Part shown: positions 9,402-17,143 of the stretch, piece after piece
Layout: the number at the start of each line of letters is the position of its first letter
Numbering within the stretch: the first letter of the stretch is position 1
Origin: Endotrypanum monterogeii
Lineage: Eukaryota; Euglenozoa; Kinetoplastea; Trypanosomatida; Trypanosomatidae
Direction: 5' to 3'
Length of the DNA stretch: 21,352 nt
NCBI GenBank assembly: GCA_000333855.2
Contig: CM007338.1
Coordinates: 652,600 to 673,951, forward strand
Translations under genes and position numbers: made by a program
The notes under the pieces: model-generated
What the model saw: the letters and a program-made list of their open reading frames with translations, nothing else
What the model was told of the DNA's origin: nothing
Database searches by the model: none

Positions 9402-10030
9402 GGGACCACGGGTTCATGGCGCACTAAGCACTTCATGAGAAGGCCACGCACGCCCCCTCTACTCAGCTGCCGATGCTTAGCCGCCACTAGTGCCCCCAAG
9501 GCCAGATGCCGCTGTAGCGTAGGTCTGTGTGACCCCTTGCCAATGATGCCGGCGGCTATGTCCTGCGTGGCATTGTGCTGGTGCGGCTCTCCATGGAGAG
9601 CATATCTGGACCAGTTCCACTGATGAGCAGAGCGTGCCAACGCCACTCAAACGCATTGCCCGCCCTCCCCTCCCTCTAGCAGTGCCTTGCCGTTGGGGAG
9701 CGCGAGGTCCCCGGGAGCGATGCACTCAGCCACACCCGGTGTGATGGGTGCGACTGCGAGAGGTGCCCTGTGAGGCGGGGGCCGCGCTGAGTGTGTGGGA
9801 GGGGCGGCATTGGCGTAAGGCGTGTACAGTGCTGCCTTGCACCGCGCCGCACGCCTGTGGGCAAACGTGGATGCTGGGCAACGCTCGACTCACGTGATGG
9901 TGTGACGAAGTGCACACGCGAGAGCAGAAGAGACTGTGTTGGGCATTGCTTCGGCAGTGTGGAGGGTGCGCGAGAGACGCATGAAAAATGCTCATGAGCA
10001 ATCATGCTTTGCTCTAGTTGAGGCAAGAGC
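9402..10030. mobile_element. Candidate SIDER-type degenerate retroposon remnant
   Basis: About 600 nt differ sharply from the surrounding spacer: balanced, GC-rich sequence with almost no homopolymers, yet no long open frame on either strand. Size and position (the 3' flank of a gene) fit SIDER elements, the short truncated retroposons of about 0.55 kb scattered in Leishmania 3' UTRs. Several phrases, such as gatgccggcggctatgtcc and gaggcgggggccgcgctgag, look to me like SIDER2 sequence, but that is recognition from memory and not an alignment. I could not mark the 79-nt signature or a clear poly-A tail, so edges and orientation are approximate. The alternative is a decayed gene fragment. In Leishmania, SIDER2 copies in 3' UTRs are associated with lower mRNA stability. 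Confidence 0.55.
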
Positions 10031-10550
10031 GCTTACGGCTGCGAACAAGGAAGTTGCCTTGTGCAAAGGACGAGGCGAATGAGCGTTGCTCGTGTACCAC
10101 GCGTGAAATAAGAGACAGAGAAAGTGGTGTTTGAATCTTTTTTTTTGTTCTCGACTCGGTGCTTGTGTTCTCTACTGGTGTTGAGAAGTGCGCAAACTTG
10201 GTCGCTCCTCCAAAAAAAGGGGAAGGTGCGAAGATTGAGGAGGGAGTTCACGTGAAGGAATATGGGTGTTGCACTCGCATTCTTTTTCCCTGCTCGACTA
10301 CTTGCAAGGCTCGGAGCGGATTCAGCGCTCTCTTCACATGACTCACTTCTCTACTTTCTCTGTTGCTCAACTCACCCCCCCCTACCACACACACACATAC
10401 ACATTTTTCGGCTTCTTGATGACTGCTGCTTGGAACGTTATTCCTCATTGTAGTGTGAAGGCTTCAACTCACCGCATTTAACGTGGTGTGTACAGAGATA
10501 GACCGGTGGGGTGGTGGTGAGGGCAGTATCGTGCTTTCATGCTTCCACTA

Positions 10551-10719
10551 CACCGCTTCCCTTTGCTTTGCTTGTTACTGTATCATCATTTTATCCAGTA
10601 GGGAGGGGAGAAGTACATGCGTGTATCGTCACGGGAGCGCTTTATGCTCTATATGCAGTGGGGAATTGCAAAAAAACTCCGTCAACATCGGGCTTTGCAG
10701 TCTTGCTGTCACTTTGTAG
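10551..10719 (+). promoter_or_regulatory. Candidate trans-splicing acceptors for the kinesin-like gene
   Basis: Two pyrimidine-rich stretches precede ATG 10763. The first, at about 10551-10601, ends in atccag; the second, at about 10690-10719, ends in actttgtag. Either AG would give a plausible 5' UTR (about 160 or 44 nt). Which is used cannot be read from the sequence. Confidence 0.45.
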
Positions 10720-10762
10720 CGTCAAGCTCAAATCGAAGCGAAGACTGTCGGCGTATGGAAGC

Positions 10763-13700
10763 ATGGGTCCTTCTACAGAAGGTGAGGGCGGTGCACTATG
10801 CTTCCCAGGTAAAGGAGACTGGCAACAGCTGCGTTCACGCGTGGCCTCTCCAACTCTAGGAGCCACAGGGATGACACAACTTAGCGTGACCTCCTCCACT
10901 CATAACCCCGTTATTCTAGTGCCATCGCCAGAGGAGAGTGTCGACATAATTGTGCGCCTGAGGGACACCCCCAAATCGCCCCTCTCTGGGGCGCCTCTCG
11001 ACTTCACAGTTGAGGATGTCACTCTTCAGACGACACAGACGCCCCTTTGTGCCCCCTCATCATCGAACGGACTCGTCCCTTTGCGGCCACAAGTTTTACC
11101 AACGCCTCGAGACGACGGCAGTCCATCATATTCACACTCTCTCCCATCCACCTCCTTCGGTGGGGGGGAGTGTGAGCCGGCCTCTCGAACCACGAAGGCG
11201 TCTACAACTCCCGCGCTTTCCGGGACACATTCTTCCGCGCCTGTCTCTGTCCCTGTTCCCGCCATGACTCCTCTGAGGATGGACGTCTATTCGCTACAGA
11301 CGAGCCCCTTCGTCACGGAGCCACCGGCAACGCACCCCCGCGAGGACCTCACTGCCGGTGCGGGGAGTGGGTATGGTGACGCAGCCCTGCCTAACCGCAG
11401 CATTGGCTCACGTGGCCGGCTGCTCACCATCACTTCTCCCAGTACGGAAGAGCGCCTGTGCTATGAGTTTGGCGAGATATTAGGTCCTGATGCGACGGAC
11501 GAGGCGCTCTGCGCGCGTCTTATTCCCTCCATCATGGAGCAGCTGGTGGCTGGCTTTAGTGTATGTGTTCTGTGTTATGACCCATCTTGTAGCGGAAAGA
11601 CGTACACAATAAGCGCACTAGCGCCAGCTGTAGCTGATGAAATATTTCGTGCAATTGACGTTGACAAGGATATTGTGGAGGTAAGTAGCATACACATTTT
11701 CGATGACAAGGCCTATAATATCCTTGGTGGTGCCCACAGTGACGAGTTGGGTACCGAGCTGTCGAGGTTGACGGTGTACGGGAACGACCGCGGTGGCCGG
11801 GGCTGCCTTGGGCGTGCATCAGAGCCTAAAGCTACGATCCGAAGCACCGCGGAGATGATGGAGAGAATAAATACAACGCTTCAACTACAAATGATGAACA
11901 CGGACACCCTCAGTGCCCGAGACCCGCGCTCCTTCATCCTCTTCTCTCTCCATATCACATGCTTTCTCGACGGTGTCCCCATCACGACAACGCGGGTTAC
12001 GCTGGTGGATCTCGCCGGGACGGGAGGCCTCAAGAAGAGCGACACCACCGGAGGGGAGTCATCTGACCAGACTCCTTTCTTCGAAAGATCTTTGATGGCG
12101 CTGCGCCAGCGGGTGGGCTCAGACGGCACGGATGCGGAGATGCCACAGCCCCAAGATTCGCTGCTCATGACCTACCTCGAGCCGTGCCTACGCAGCTGGC
12201 ACCTTATTCTTCTTCTTAATGTATCTCTAGATGCAGGCAGCTTCGAGGAGACAAAGTTGTCCCTTGAGTTTGGTACCAGCGCGCGACACCGAAGGATAAC
12301 AAAGTCGAAGAGTTATGTGGAGGAACACTTGTCGGGCTCTCTCTTACGCGCTTTGGAATTGACTCGCGACACCTCTGCTACGAGCACAATCGGTGGCGCA
12401 GACCGTAAAGGAGATGCAGCCTCACTCGAAGGCGATACCGCCATCAGCGAACCCTACGGCGTTGTGGAGGCTCTCCAGCATCGTATCGAGGTGTTAGAAG
12501 AGGCACTGAGCATAGAGCTGAAACGAAGCGTCATCTCAGAGACAGGCTTACCTGCGACAGGGATTCCTCCCAACACTGACAGTGCAGCGACAACGGCAGT
12601 GGTGGATGTGCAAGCCACTTCGCTTGCTGACGCAGAGGCGTTGCAGCATGAGTTACGGTACTACCGTCGCCTCCTGCAGGAGCGTGAGGAACAGCTCGGC
12701 CGTCTGCGGAAGCCGGCTTCTCTATCGATCGCTGAGGGCCGTCCGTCGAAGGCGGTGCTGCCCAATTCGTTTGGCACATCCTCGATGGCGCTTGGAGGAG
12801 GCGGCGCGGTAACTGATGTGGATCAACAAGAACTGACTACAGCAGGGCCTCCGATGGAGAGTAGCGACGGCTGTGATAGACAGGTGCAGTCAGGCGAAGA
12901 TGATGGCTGCGACGCACACGCGGGGCTGCTGCAATGTGTACGCCAACTGCTCGTGCTTCACTCCTGTGTCAGCAACGCGAAGGATTTGCGGTATGGGGAC
13001 GTGCTGGACTCCTTGCACAACGTTGCCCTGCGCGCTACGGAGCAGTACGATGAGATGTGCGAACAGCTGATTTTTGTCTCCAGATCGTTGAATGGTCTGC
13101 GCGCACAATATCGTCGGCTCGTGGGCGAGGTGCTACATGTGAACAAGCGTCTTCTCGCCACGGATGAGGTGCTCCGGGATCGATGCGCTTCCCTGGAGGC
13201 GGTGAAGCTACAAGCGACGACTTCGGAAAGGGAGAGAGAGAACCTACGTCTCCAACTGTTTCAGGCGTACGCCGATCAGTCGGTACGGGAGGATATGACC
13301 CGCTTGTATCTCGATGCGAAGCTGATTGCTGCCAGTGCTGATGAGACTGTTGCTGGGGACCGACAGACAGAGCAGCAGGTGGAGCTCGATAAGGTGCAGG
13401 CTCATCAGCAGGTGCTTTGTGGCAAGATTACGGAGCTCGTGAACAACGTTGAGCAGCTCACACGTTCTGTCGCGCAAAGGGATCTCTCCCTGGCAGCGCT
13501 GGAGTCTGTCATCACACCAGCTCAGCGTGCGCTTTTTCATACTTTCTCGAACACTATTATTGCCAATGGGGAGCGCGGAGCGGGTCGCCCGAGTGGTAGT
13601 GACGGCCGACTGTCTCACTCAACCTCAGTGGCCATTCCTGGCGAAGACGGGAGTACTGCCGCTGACTGCTACACTCTCTTACAGTCTTGTGTCTCAGAGC

Positions 13701-14581
13701 TCAGGTCCCTGCTCACACAGGAGCAACAGCAGCACCAGTTCACTCAGTGTGAGCTCCTGGAGGCACGCGAGGACGCGCGGCGCAGTCGCCAGGAACAACG
13801 ACAGGCGCTTTTTCAGCAACGAGAGGAGGAACGTCGGGTAAGTGAGCTGACGAGGGAGAACCACGAGCTGCGCCAACAGAACGGCCGCCATCAACTGTAC
13901 CTCGACCAGATGTACACCCATTTTCACGAACAGCTCCAGCAACTACGACTGCGACACGAGGAGGAGTTGACTGAGCTGCGAAGCATCGTGGGGGAGGCTC
14001 CGCAACAGCAGGATAACAGCGTCGAGGCAATCAAGGAAGGGTACAGTAGGGGGGACGAATATGACGACCATGCGGCATCCGCGGTAGCCACGCCTGCCGA
14101 TACTCTCCGCAATACGTTACAGAGGGTATCATCTAGCAGAGATCGGACGCCTGAAAGCACGATGCGTGGTTTTTGTTGTGTGGGGCTGGTGGCTGCGAAT
14201 GGGATGGGTAGTGGAGACGCCAATCGACTCTCATCGACGCGGAGGCACCGATGTGGCCGAGTGCGGCGGCCGTCTGCCAAGGCAGCTTCGCACCGCCTAG
14301 AGGAGAAAGAAGCGAGGTGTGGGTTAGCGACTTACAGCGCAGTTGACGCAGCAAATACTGCGCGGTCACAGCGCATCGGGCGATCGTCGAAGGTGCCACG
14401 TCGTTCCTCAAGTCTCACAAAGTCAAAATTGCAACTCTTCGCGACTTACGGCGGAGCAGCCGACCCCAGCGGGGCGTCGGCCCCTTTGAGCGCGTCAGAC
14501 GTTGTCGCTTCTGCTCGACCAGCAGCGCGGCGCCGTATTCAGACCCCGAAGAGTATCCCACATGCAAAACGCCGCAAATGA
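10763..14581 (+). CDS. Divergent kinesin-like protein with degenerate motor domain
   Basis: A 1272-aa protein with kinesin landmarks in the right order: a first strand VDIIVRLR at about 60-67; a P-loop-like CYDPSCSGKTYT at 271-282 with Lys279; a weak switch I region near 384-392 (SARDPRSF); switch II LVDLAGTG at 414-421; and a motor end like LEFGTSARHRRI near 500-512. Classic kinesins read GQTGSGKT, SSRSH and DLAGSE at these sites, so three nucleotide-sensing motifs are altered. A Pro/Ser/Thr-rich insertion of about 150 residues (68-217) splits the first strand from the rest. Residues about 567-1080 hold interrupted coiled coils rich in Gln, Glu and Arg, and the last 100 residues are basic, ending HAKRRK. 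Start: the frame is open from a GTG at 10511, but the first ATG is 10763; ATG 10871 (residue 37) is an alternative. Kinesin ancestry is well supported. Motor activity is doubtful and the cargo is unknown. Confidence 0.85.
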   Translation: MGPSTEGEGGALCFPGKGDWQQLRSRVASPTLGATGMTQLSVTSSTHNPVILVPSPEESVDIIVRLRDTPKSPLSGAPLDFTVEDVTLQTTQTPLCAPSSSNGLVPLRPQVLPTPRDDGSPSYSHSLPSTSFGGGECEPASRTTKASTTPALSGTHSSAPVSVPVPAMTPLRMDVYSLQTSPFVTEPPATHPREDLTAGAGSGYGDAALPNRSIGSRGRLLTITSPSTEERLCYEFGEILGPDATDEALCARLIPSIMEQLVAGFSVCVLCYDPSCSGKTYTISALAPAVADEIFRAIDVDKDIVEVSSIHIFDDKAYNILGGAHSDELGTELSRLTVYGNDRGGRGCLGRASEPKATIRSTAEMMERINTTLQLQMMNTDTLSARDPRSFILFSLHITCFLDGVPITTTRVTLVDLAGTGGLKKSDTTGGESSDQTPFFERSLMALRQRVGSDGTDAEMPQPQDSLLMTYLEPCLRSWHLILLLNVSLDAGSFEETKLSLEFGTSARHRRITKSKSYVEEHLSGSLLRALELTRDTSATSTIGGADRKGDAASLEGDTAISEPYGVVEALQHRIEVLEEALSIELKRSVISETGLPATGIPPNTDSAATTAVVDVQATSLADAEALQHELRYYRRLLQEREEQLGRLRKPASLSIAEGRPSKAVLPNSFGTSSMALGGGGAVTDVDQQELTTAGPPMESSDGCDRQVQSGEDDGCDAHAGLLQCVRQLLVLHSCVSNAKDLRYGDVLDSLHNVALRATEQYDEMCEQLIFVSRSLNGLRAQYRRLVGEVLHVNKRLLATDEVLRDRCASLEAVKLQATTSERERENLRLQLFQAYADQSVREDMTRLYLDAKLIAASADETVAGDRQTEQQVELDKVQAHQQVLCGKITELVNNVEQLTRSVAQRDLSLAALESVITPAQRALFHTFSNTIIANGERGAGRPSGSDGRLSHSTSVAIPGEDGSTAADCYTLLQSCVSELRSLLTQEQQQHQFTQCELLEAREDARRSRQEQRQALFQQREEERRVSELTRENHELRQQNGRHQLYLDQMYTHFHEQLQQLRLRHEEELTELRSIVGEAPQQQDNSVEAIKEGYSRGDEYDDHAASAVATPADTLRNTLQRVSSSRDRTPESTMRGFCCVGLVAANGMGSGDANRLSSTRRHRCGRVRRPSAKAASHRLEEKEARCGLATYSAVDAANTARSQRIGRSSKVPRRSSSLTKSKLQLFATYGGAADPSGASAPLSASDVVASARPAARRRIQTPKSIPHAKRRK

Positions 14582-15106
14582 GCATGTGGGGAGAGTTGGA
14601 GAAGTCGGCGTGTGTACTACTCCATGTCAGTGCTGCTCGTGTGCGCATGGCCGCTGCTTTTTGGGTAAGTCCGGTAACTGTCCTAATCCACACTGAGTCT
14701 ACGCTTTGCTCGTCGCTGTCATTCTCACGCTGTTTGCGCCGCTTCATTCCTCATGTTTAGTTCCGTCTTCTCTCGTGCTTTTGTTTGGTGTTTGACCCTA
14801 TCGACATGCCCACGGATCGACTCGCGTGCACACGGAGGCTCATCTATAGTCGATTGGCTCCGTCGCTTCATCTTTTCATTCGTCTTTTGTTCTCAGTCTC
14901 TGTGTCGATGCCCCGATCTTCTTCGATCGTTGTAGTCTTATTTCGCCCTCGTGATTGATGACACAATCTCGCTGTATTTGAACTTCTACCGCACGCTTGC
15001 CACTTGTTGTGGGCGCACCCGCTACTTGACCGCGTTCTTATCCTTTTTCCATCTCTGTCTCTTCAATCCTTATCTTCCCCTCACCACCTGCATAAACTCA
15101 GATAAA

Positions 15107-15142
15107 CACACACACACACACACACACAATATATATATATAT
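15107..15142. repeat. Compound (CA)11(AT)7 microsatellite
   Basis: Eleven CA units run directly into seven AT units, giving an alternating purine-pyrimidine tract of 36 nt. Confidence 0.9.
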
Positions 15143-15225
15143 GTAAATAGTTTGATATGCGTTCTATTGGGTTTTAGCATTTCCTTGGGAATATCTACAT
15201 GAAATTTTGAAAGGTATTCGACTAC

Positions 15226-15268
15226 TCTTAAACCTTTCACCCACTTTTTTCCCCCTTCCACATGTAAG
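15226..15268 (+). promoter_or_regulatory. Predicted trans-splicing acceptor for the transporter gene (AG at 15267-15268)
   Basis: A pyrimidine-rich stretch containing cttttttcccccttcc is followed by the first AG at 15267-15268. It would give a 5' UTR of about 100 nt that begins with the CA repeat. Confidence 0.55.
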
Positions 15269-15273
15269 CACAC

Positions 15274-15310
<37 letters not shown>
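15269..15310. repeat. (CA)n microsatellite, about 21 units with one CG break
   Basis: CA run with a single interruption near 15278. If the predicted acceptor is right, it lies at the very 5' end of the transporter mRNA. Confidence 0.9.
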
Positions 15311-15317
<7 letters not shown>

Positions 15318-15371
15318 ACGCAAATTTTTCCGGCACTATATATGTATATGTACACTAAGGTAAAAAAAAAA

Positions 15372-16406
15372 ATGGATACTTTTTTTGGTTTTGCGAATGT
15401 CTTCTGCGGATGCCAGGCAAATGTCTTTTTTTTGGAACTTATAGTGGCTCATAATCCGAACTGCTTTTATGCTCTCACTTGTGCACAATATCTGTGTGTC
15501 GTTCTCTGCACACTCCCCTTTTTGGTGCGGTTTCGGAAACCTCATGGGCGCCACGGGAAAATGTCAAGTCGTTGGCCTTTCCAGTGGCGCCGCTTCCGTA
15601 TCTCGCTTCGCCACCGACTTATCCTTTCTTTGTGTGCCTGGGCCGTGTCTGTCGGCAACAACCTCGTCTTCCATTTTGAGATATCGATTCCCATTCACGC
15701 AGCGTTTCGCTCTTCCTCGTTGATTCTCAACATGATTGCCGGCTACATGCGGGGTAGGCGTTTCACAGCATCGCAAGTGGCATGCGCCTGTATCATGTGT
15801 TCCGGCCTTATTGCCTTGGCTACCGAGAGGGTCCGCAGGTCGAGTGGTGCGGTGGGAGTGCCGAAGTTCGGCACTGAAGAAGATGCGCCGGCTACAACAT
15901 GGCGTTGGATGGCGGGAGTAGCTATACTGATGCTCACCTCCATCTTGACTGCCGGACTATCAGTATTCCAAGATCACATGTACGTTTGCGCCCGTGCACG
16001 CGAGGCCGAGAGAGCAGACTCAGTGCATGACGATGATGCTCCGTTGATGTGGTTAGAGGCCCTCTTCTGCTCGCATCTTTTCGCCCTGCCGCTGTTCCTT
16101 ATGCAGCCAATGCGGCTGTACAAGGAAATCGCACAGATGAGAGCTGGCAATCAGCTGCACGTGGGGCTGAACTGCATCACACAGGTCATTTGCGTTGCCG
16201 GCGTATATATCCTTAACGACACCACCTCATCCTTTGCTCTTGCCCTGGTACTGACGCTGCGAAAGCTCGGCAGTTTTTCGCTTTCCGTCCTCTACTTCGG
16301 ACATTACCGCTTCTTTTCAGCTGTGGAGTGGATCGCTTTGCTGTGTGCTTTGATGGCTGGTGCGGCTTATCCGTTTCTGAAAAGGAAGGTACCTCCTACA
16401 GGCTAG
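15372..16406 (+). CDS. Nucleotide-sugar transporter, SLC35B/UAA family
   Basis: A 344-aa hydrophobic protein with about ten predicted membrane segments, the size and pattern of SLC35-type antiporters that carry UDP-sugars into the Golgi or ER in exchange for the nucleotide monophosphate. Family features: an asparagine-containing stretch VGNNLVFHFEISIPIH (about 94-109) followed by FRSSSLILNM; SVFQDHMY near 197; and near the C-terminus the hallmark TLRKLGSFSLSVLYFGH (about 295-311), close to the TLRKF motif of SLC35B members such as SLC35B4/Yea4. A charged cytosolic loop of roughly 25 residues after ATERVRR separates the halves. It ends LKRKVPPTG, with no clear KKXX signal. The start is uncertain: ATG 15372 follows a run of 11 A, while two in-frame ATGs (15342, 15348) would add ten or eight residues. 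Substrate cannot be read from the sequence; UDP-GlcNAc or a related sugar is a guess from family resemblance. Confidence 0.88.
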   Translation: MDTFFGFANVFCGCQANVFFLELIVAHNPNCFYALTCAQYLCVVLCTLPFLVRFRKPHGRHGKMSSRWPFQWRRFRISLRHRLILSLCAWAVSVGNNLVFHFEISIPIHAAFRSSSLILNMIAGYMRGRRFTASQVACACIMCSGLIALATERVRRSSGAVGVPKFGTEEDAPATTWRWMAGVAILMLTSILTAGLSVFQDHMYVCARAREAERADSVHDDDAPLMWLEALFCSHLFALPLFLMQPMRLYKEIAQMRAGNQLHVGLNCITQVICVAGVYILNDTTSSFALALVLTLRKLGSFSLSVLYFGHYRFFSAVEWIALLCALMAGAAYPFLKRKVPPTG

Positions 16407-16981
16407 TCGGAGGGGGCCATCTCTTCACAAGACAGTTTCGAGAATTGAAGTATCTAAGAAGGGCACGTGCTTAACGAGTGGTTCTGGATTCCGCTAGTGC
16501 AAGCCTAACTTTTCTTTTTGTTTTTTTTCCTTCCGCCCATTCCACTTCGGCGTCTCACGGCTGGAAAGAGGTTGTTACGGAGGAGGTATATAGGCAATTC
16601 GCGCATAATTATACAACAAGTGTGTGCGATAGACAGACTTACCGGCCAAGAGGTGGGTTGGGGATAGTTGCTTTCTCCCTTTCTCTCCCTTTCTCTCTCT
16701 TTCTATCTGTGTGTGTGCACTACTGCATTTAAGATATGCGATACCTCAGCTGCTGTCGCCCTCCCCCCCTATGGAAGTGATAGAAACTAATGTATGCGTC
16801 TGCGCATGGGTGTGCACATCGTTTCTGCTGCATTTTCTACGCTGACGCGATGATGCGTAGCCAGCGTTTTGGACGCATACCCAGCGAGGTGATGGTGCGT
16901 ATGATGGAATGATCCGTGTGTGTATGTGTAGGAGGGAGGGAGGGGGGGGAGAACAAACGTCATCAGGTTGGCATCTATGCT

Positions 16982-17084
16982 CCTTCGTTTTTCTCTTGGT
17001 ATTTTTGTCTGTTTCACATCTTTATTGTTCTACGCTCGTATTTCTCTTTTGCCACTATCGACTGCTTCACTCTGTCGTGTTCAG
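16982..17084 (+). promoter_or_regulatory. Predicted trans-splicing signal for the BTB-like gene (AG at 17083-17084)
   Basis: About 100 nt rich in T and C end in tcgtgttcag. The AG at 17083-17084 is a good acceptor and would leave a 5' UTR of 59 nt before ATG 17144. Confidence 0.6.
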
Positions 17085-17117
17085 ATGAGTTGGGAGTGCA
17101 GCCACACCCACGCGTGA
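17085..17117 (+). other. Short upstream ORF of 10 codons in the predicted 5' UTR
   Basis: An ATG directly after the predicted acceptor opens a 10-codon frame (MSWECSHTHA) with a TGA at 17115-17117, 26 nt before the main start codon and in a different frame. If the acceptor is right, ribosomes would meet this ATG first, with only the spliced leader ahead of it. It could reduce translation of the main frame. The peptide itself shows nothing recognisable. Confidence 0.4.
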
Positions 17118-17143
17118 ACTACATAACACAGTCTTCTGCTCAG

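Larger units (their letters stand above)
5706..10762 (+). other. 5 kb spacer: ATPase 3' region to kinesin-like gene; no protein gene supported
   Basis: No frame exceeds about 150 codons except the one leading into the kinesin gene, and the short frames run through homopolymers and microsatellites. Contents include many poly-T runs (for example at 6180, 6690, 7023 and 7245), poly-C runs near 6015-6050, a G-rich purine block at 8031-8094, CA repeats at 8547-8570, about 8720-8736 and 9374-9400, and a GC-balanced SIDER-like block at about 9402-10030. A small perfect hairpin (gtcgctgaggcgac, about 7158) was seen but matches no known RNA. The 3' UTR of the ATPase mRNA probably takes up much of this region. 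Confidence 0.7.
14582..15371 (+). other. Spacer between kinesin-like and transporter genes
   Basis: About 790 nt without a supportable gene. It is pyrimidine-rich with many short T/C stretches, a CA-then-TA compound microsatellite at 15107-15142, a splice-type tract at 15226-15268 and a long CA repeat at 15269-15310. It should carry the kinesin 3' UTR and the transporter 5' UTR. Confidence 0.75.
16407..17143 (+). other. Spacer between transporter and BTB-like genes
   Basis: About 740 nt with no supportable gene. It holds poly-T and CT-rich runs (for example 16675-16705), a purine-rich GGGA-type run at about 16931-16950 and, near its end, the splice signal and short upstream frame of the next gene. 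Confidence 0.75.

Noticed and set aside
9329..10026. Open frames of about 70-120 codons on the - strand over the SIDER-like block
   Set aside because: They overlap each other in different frames, have low-complexity composition and show no domain. High GC with few stops explains them.
10511..10762. 84-codon upstream extension of the kinesin-like frame
   Set aside because: It starts with GTG and crosses both candidate splice acceptors; the first ATG is 10763.
15207..15341. Histidine/threonine-rich extension of the transporter
   Set aside because: It is the CA microsatellite read as codons, with a TTG start and lying across the predicted splice site.
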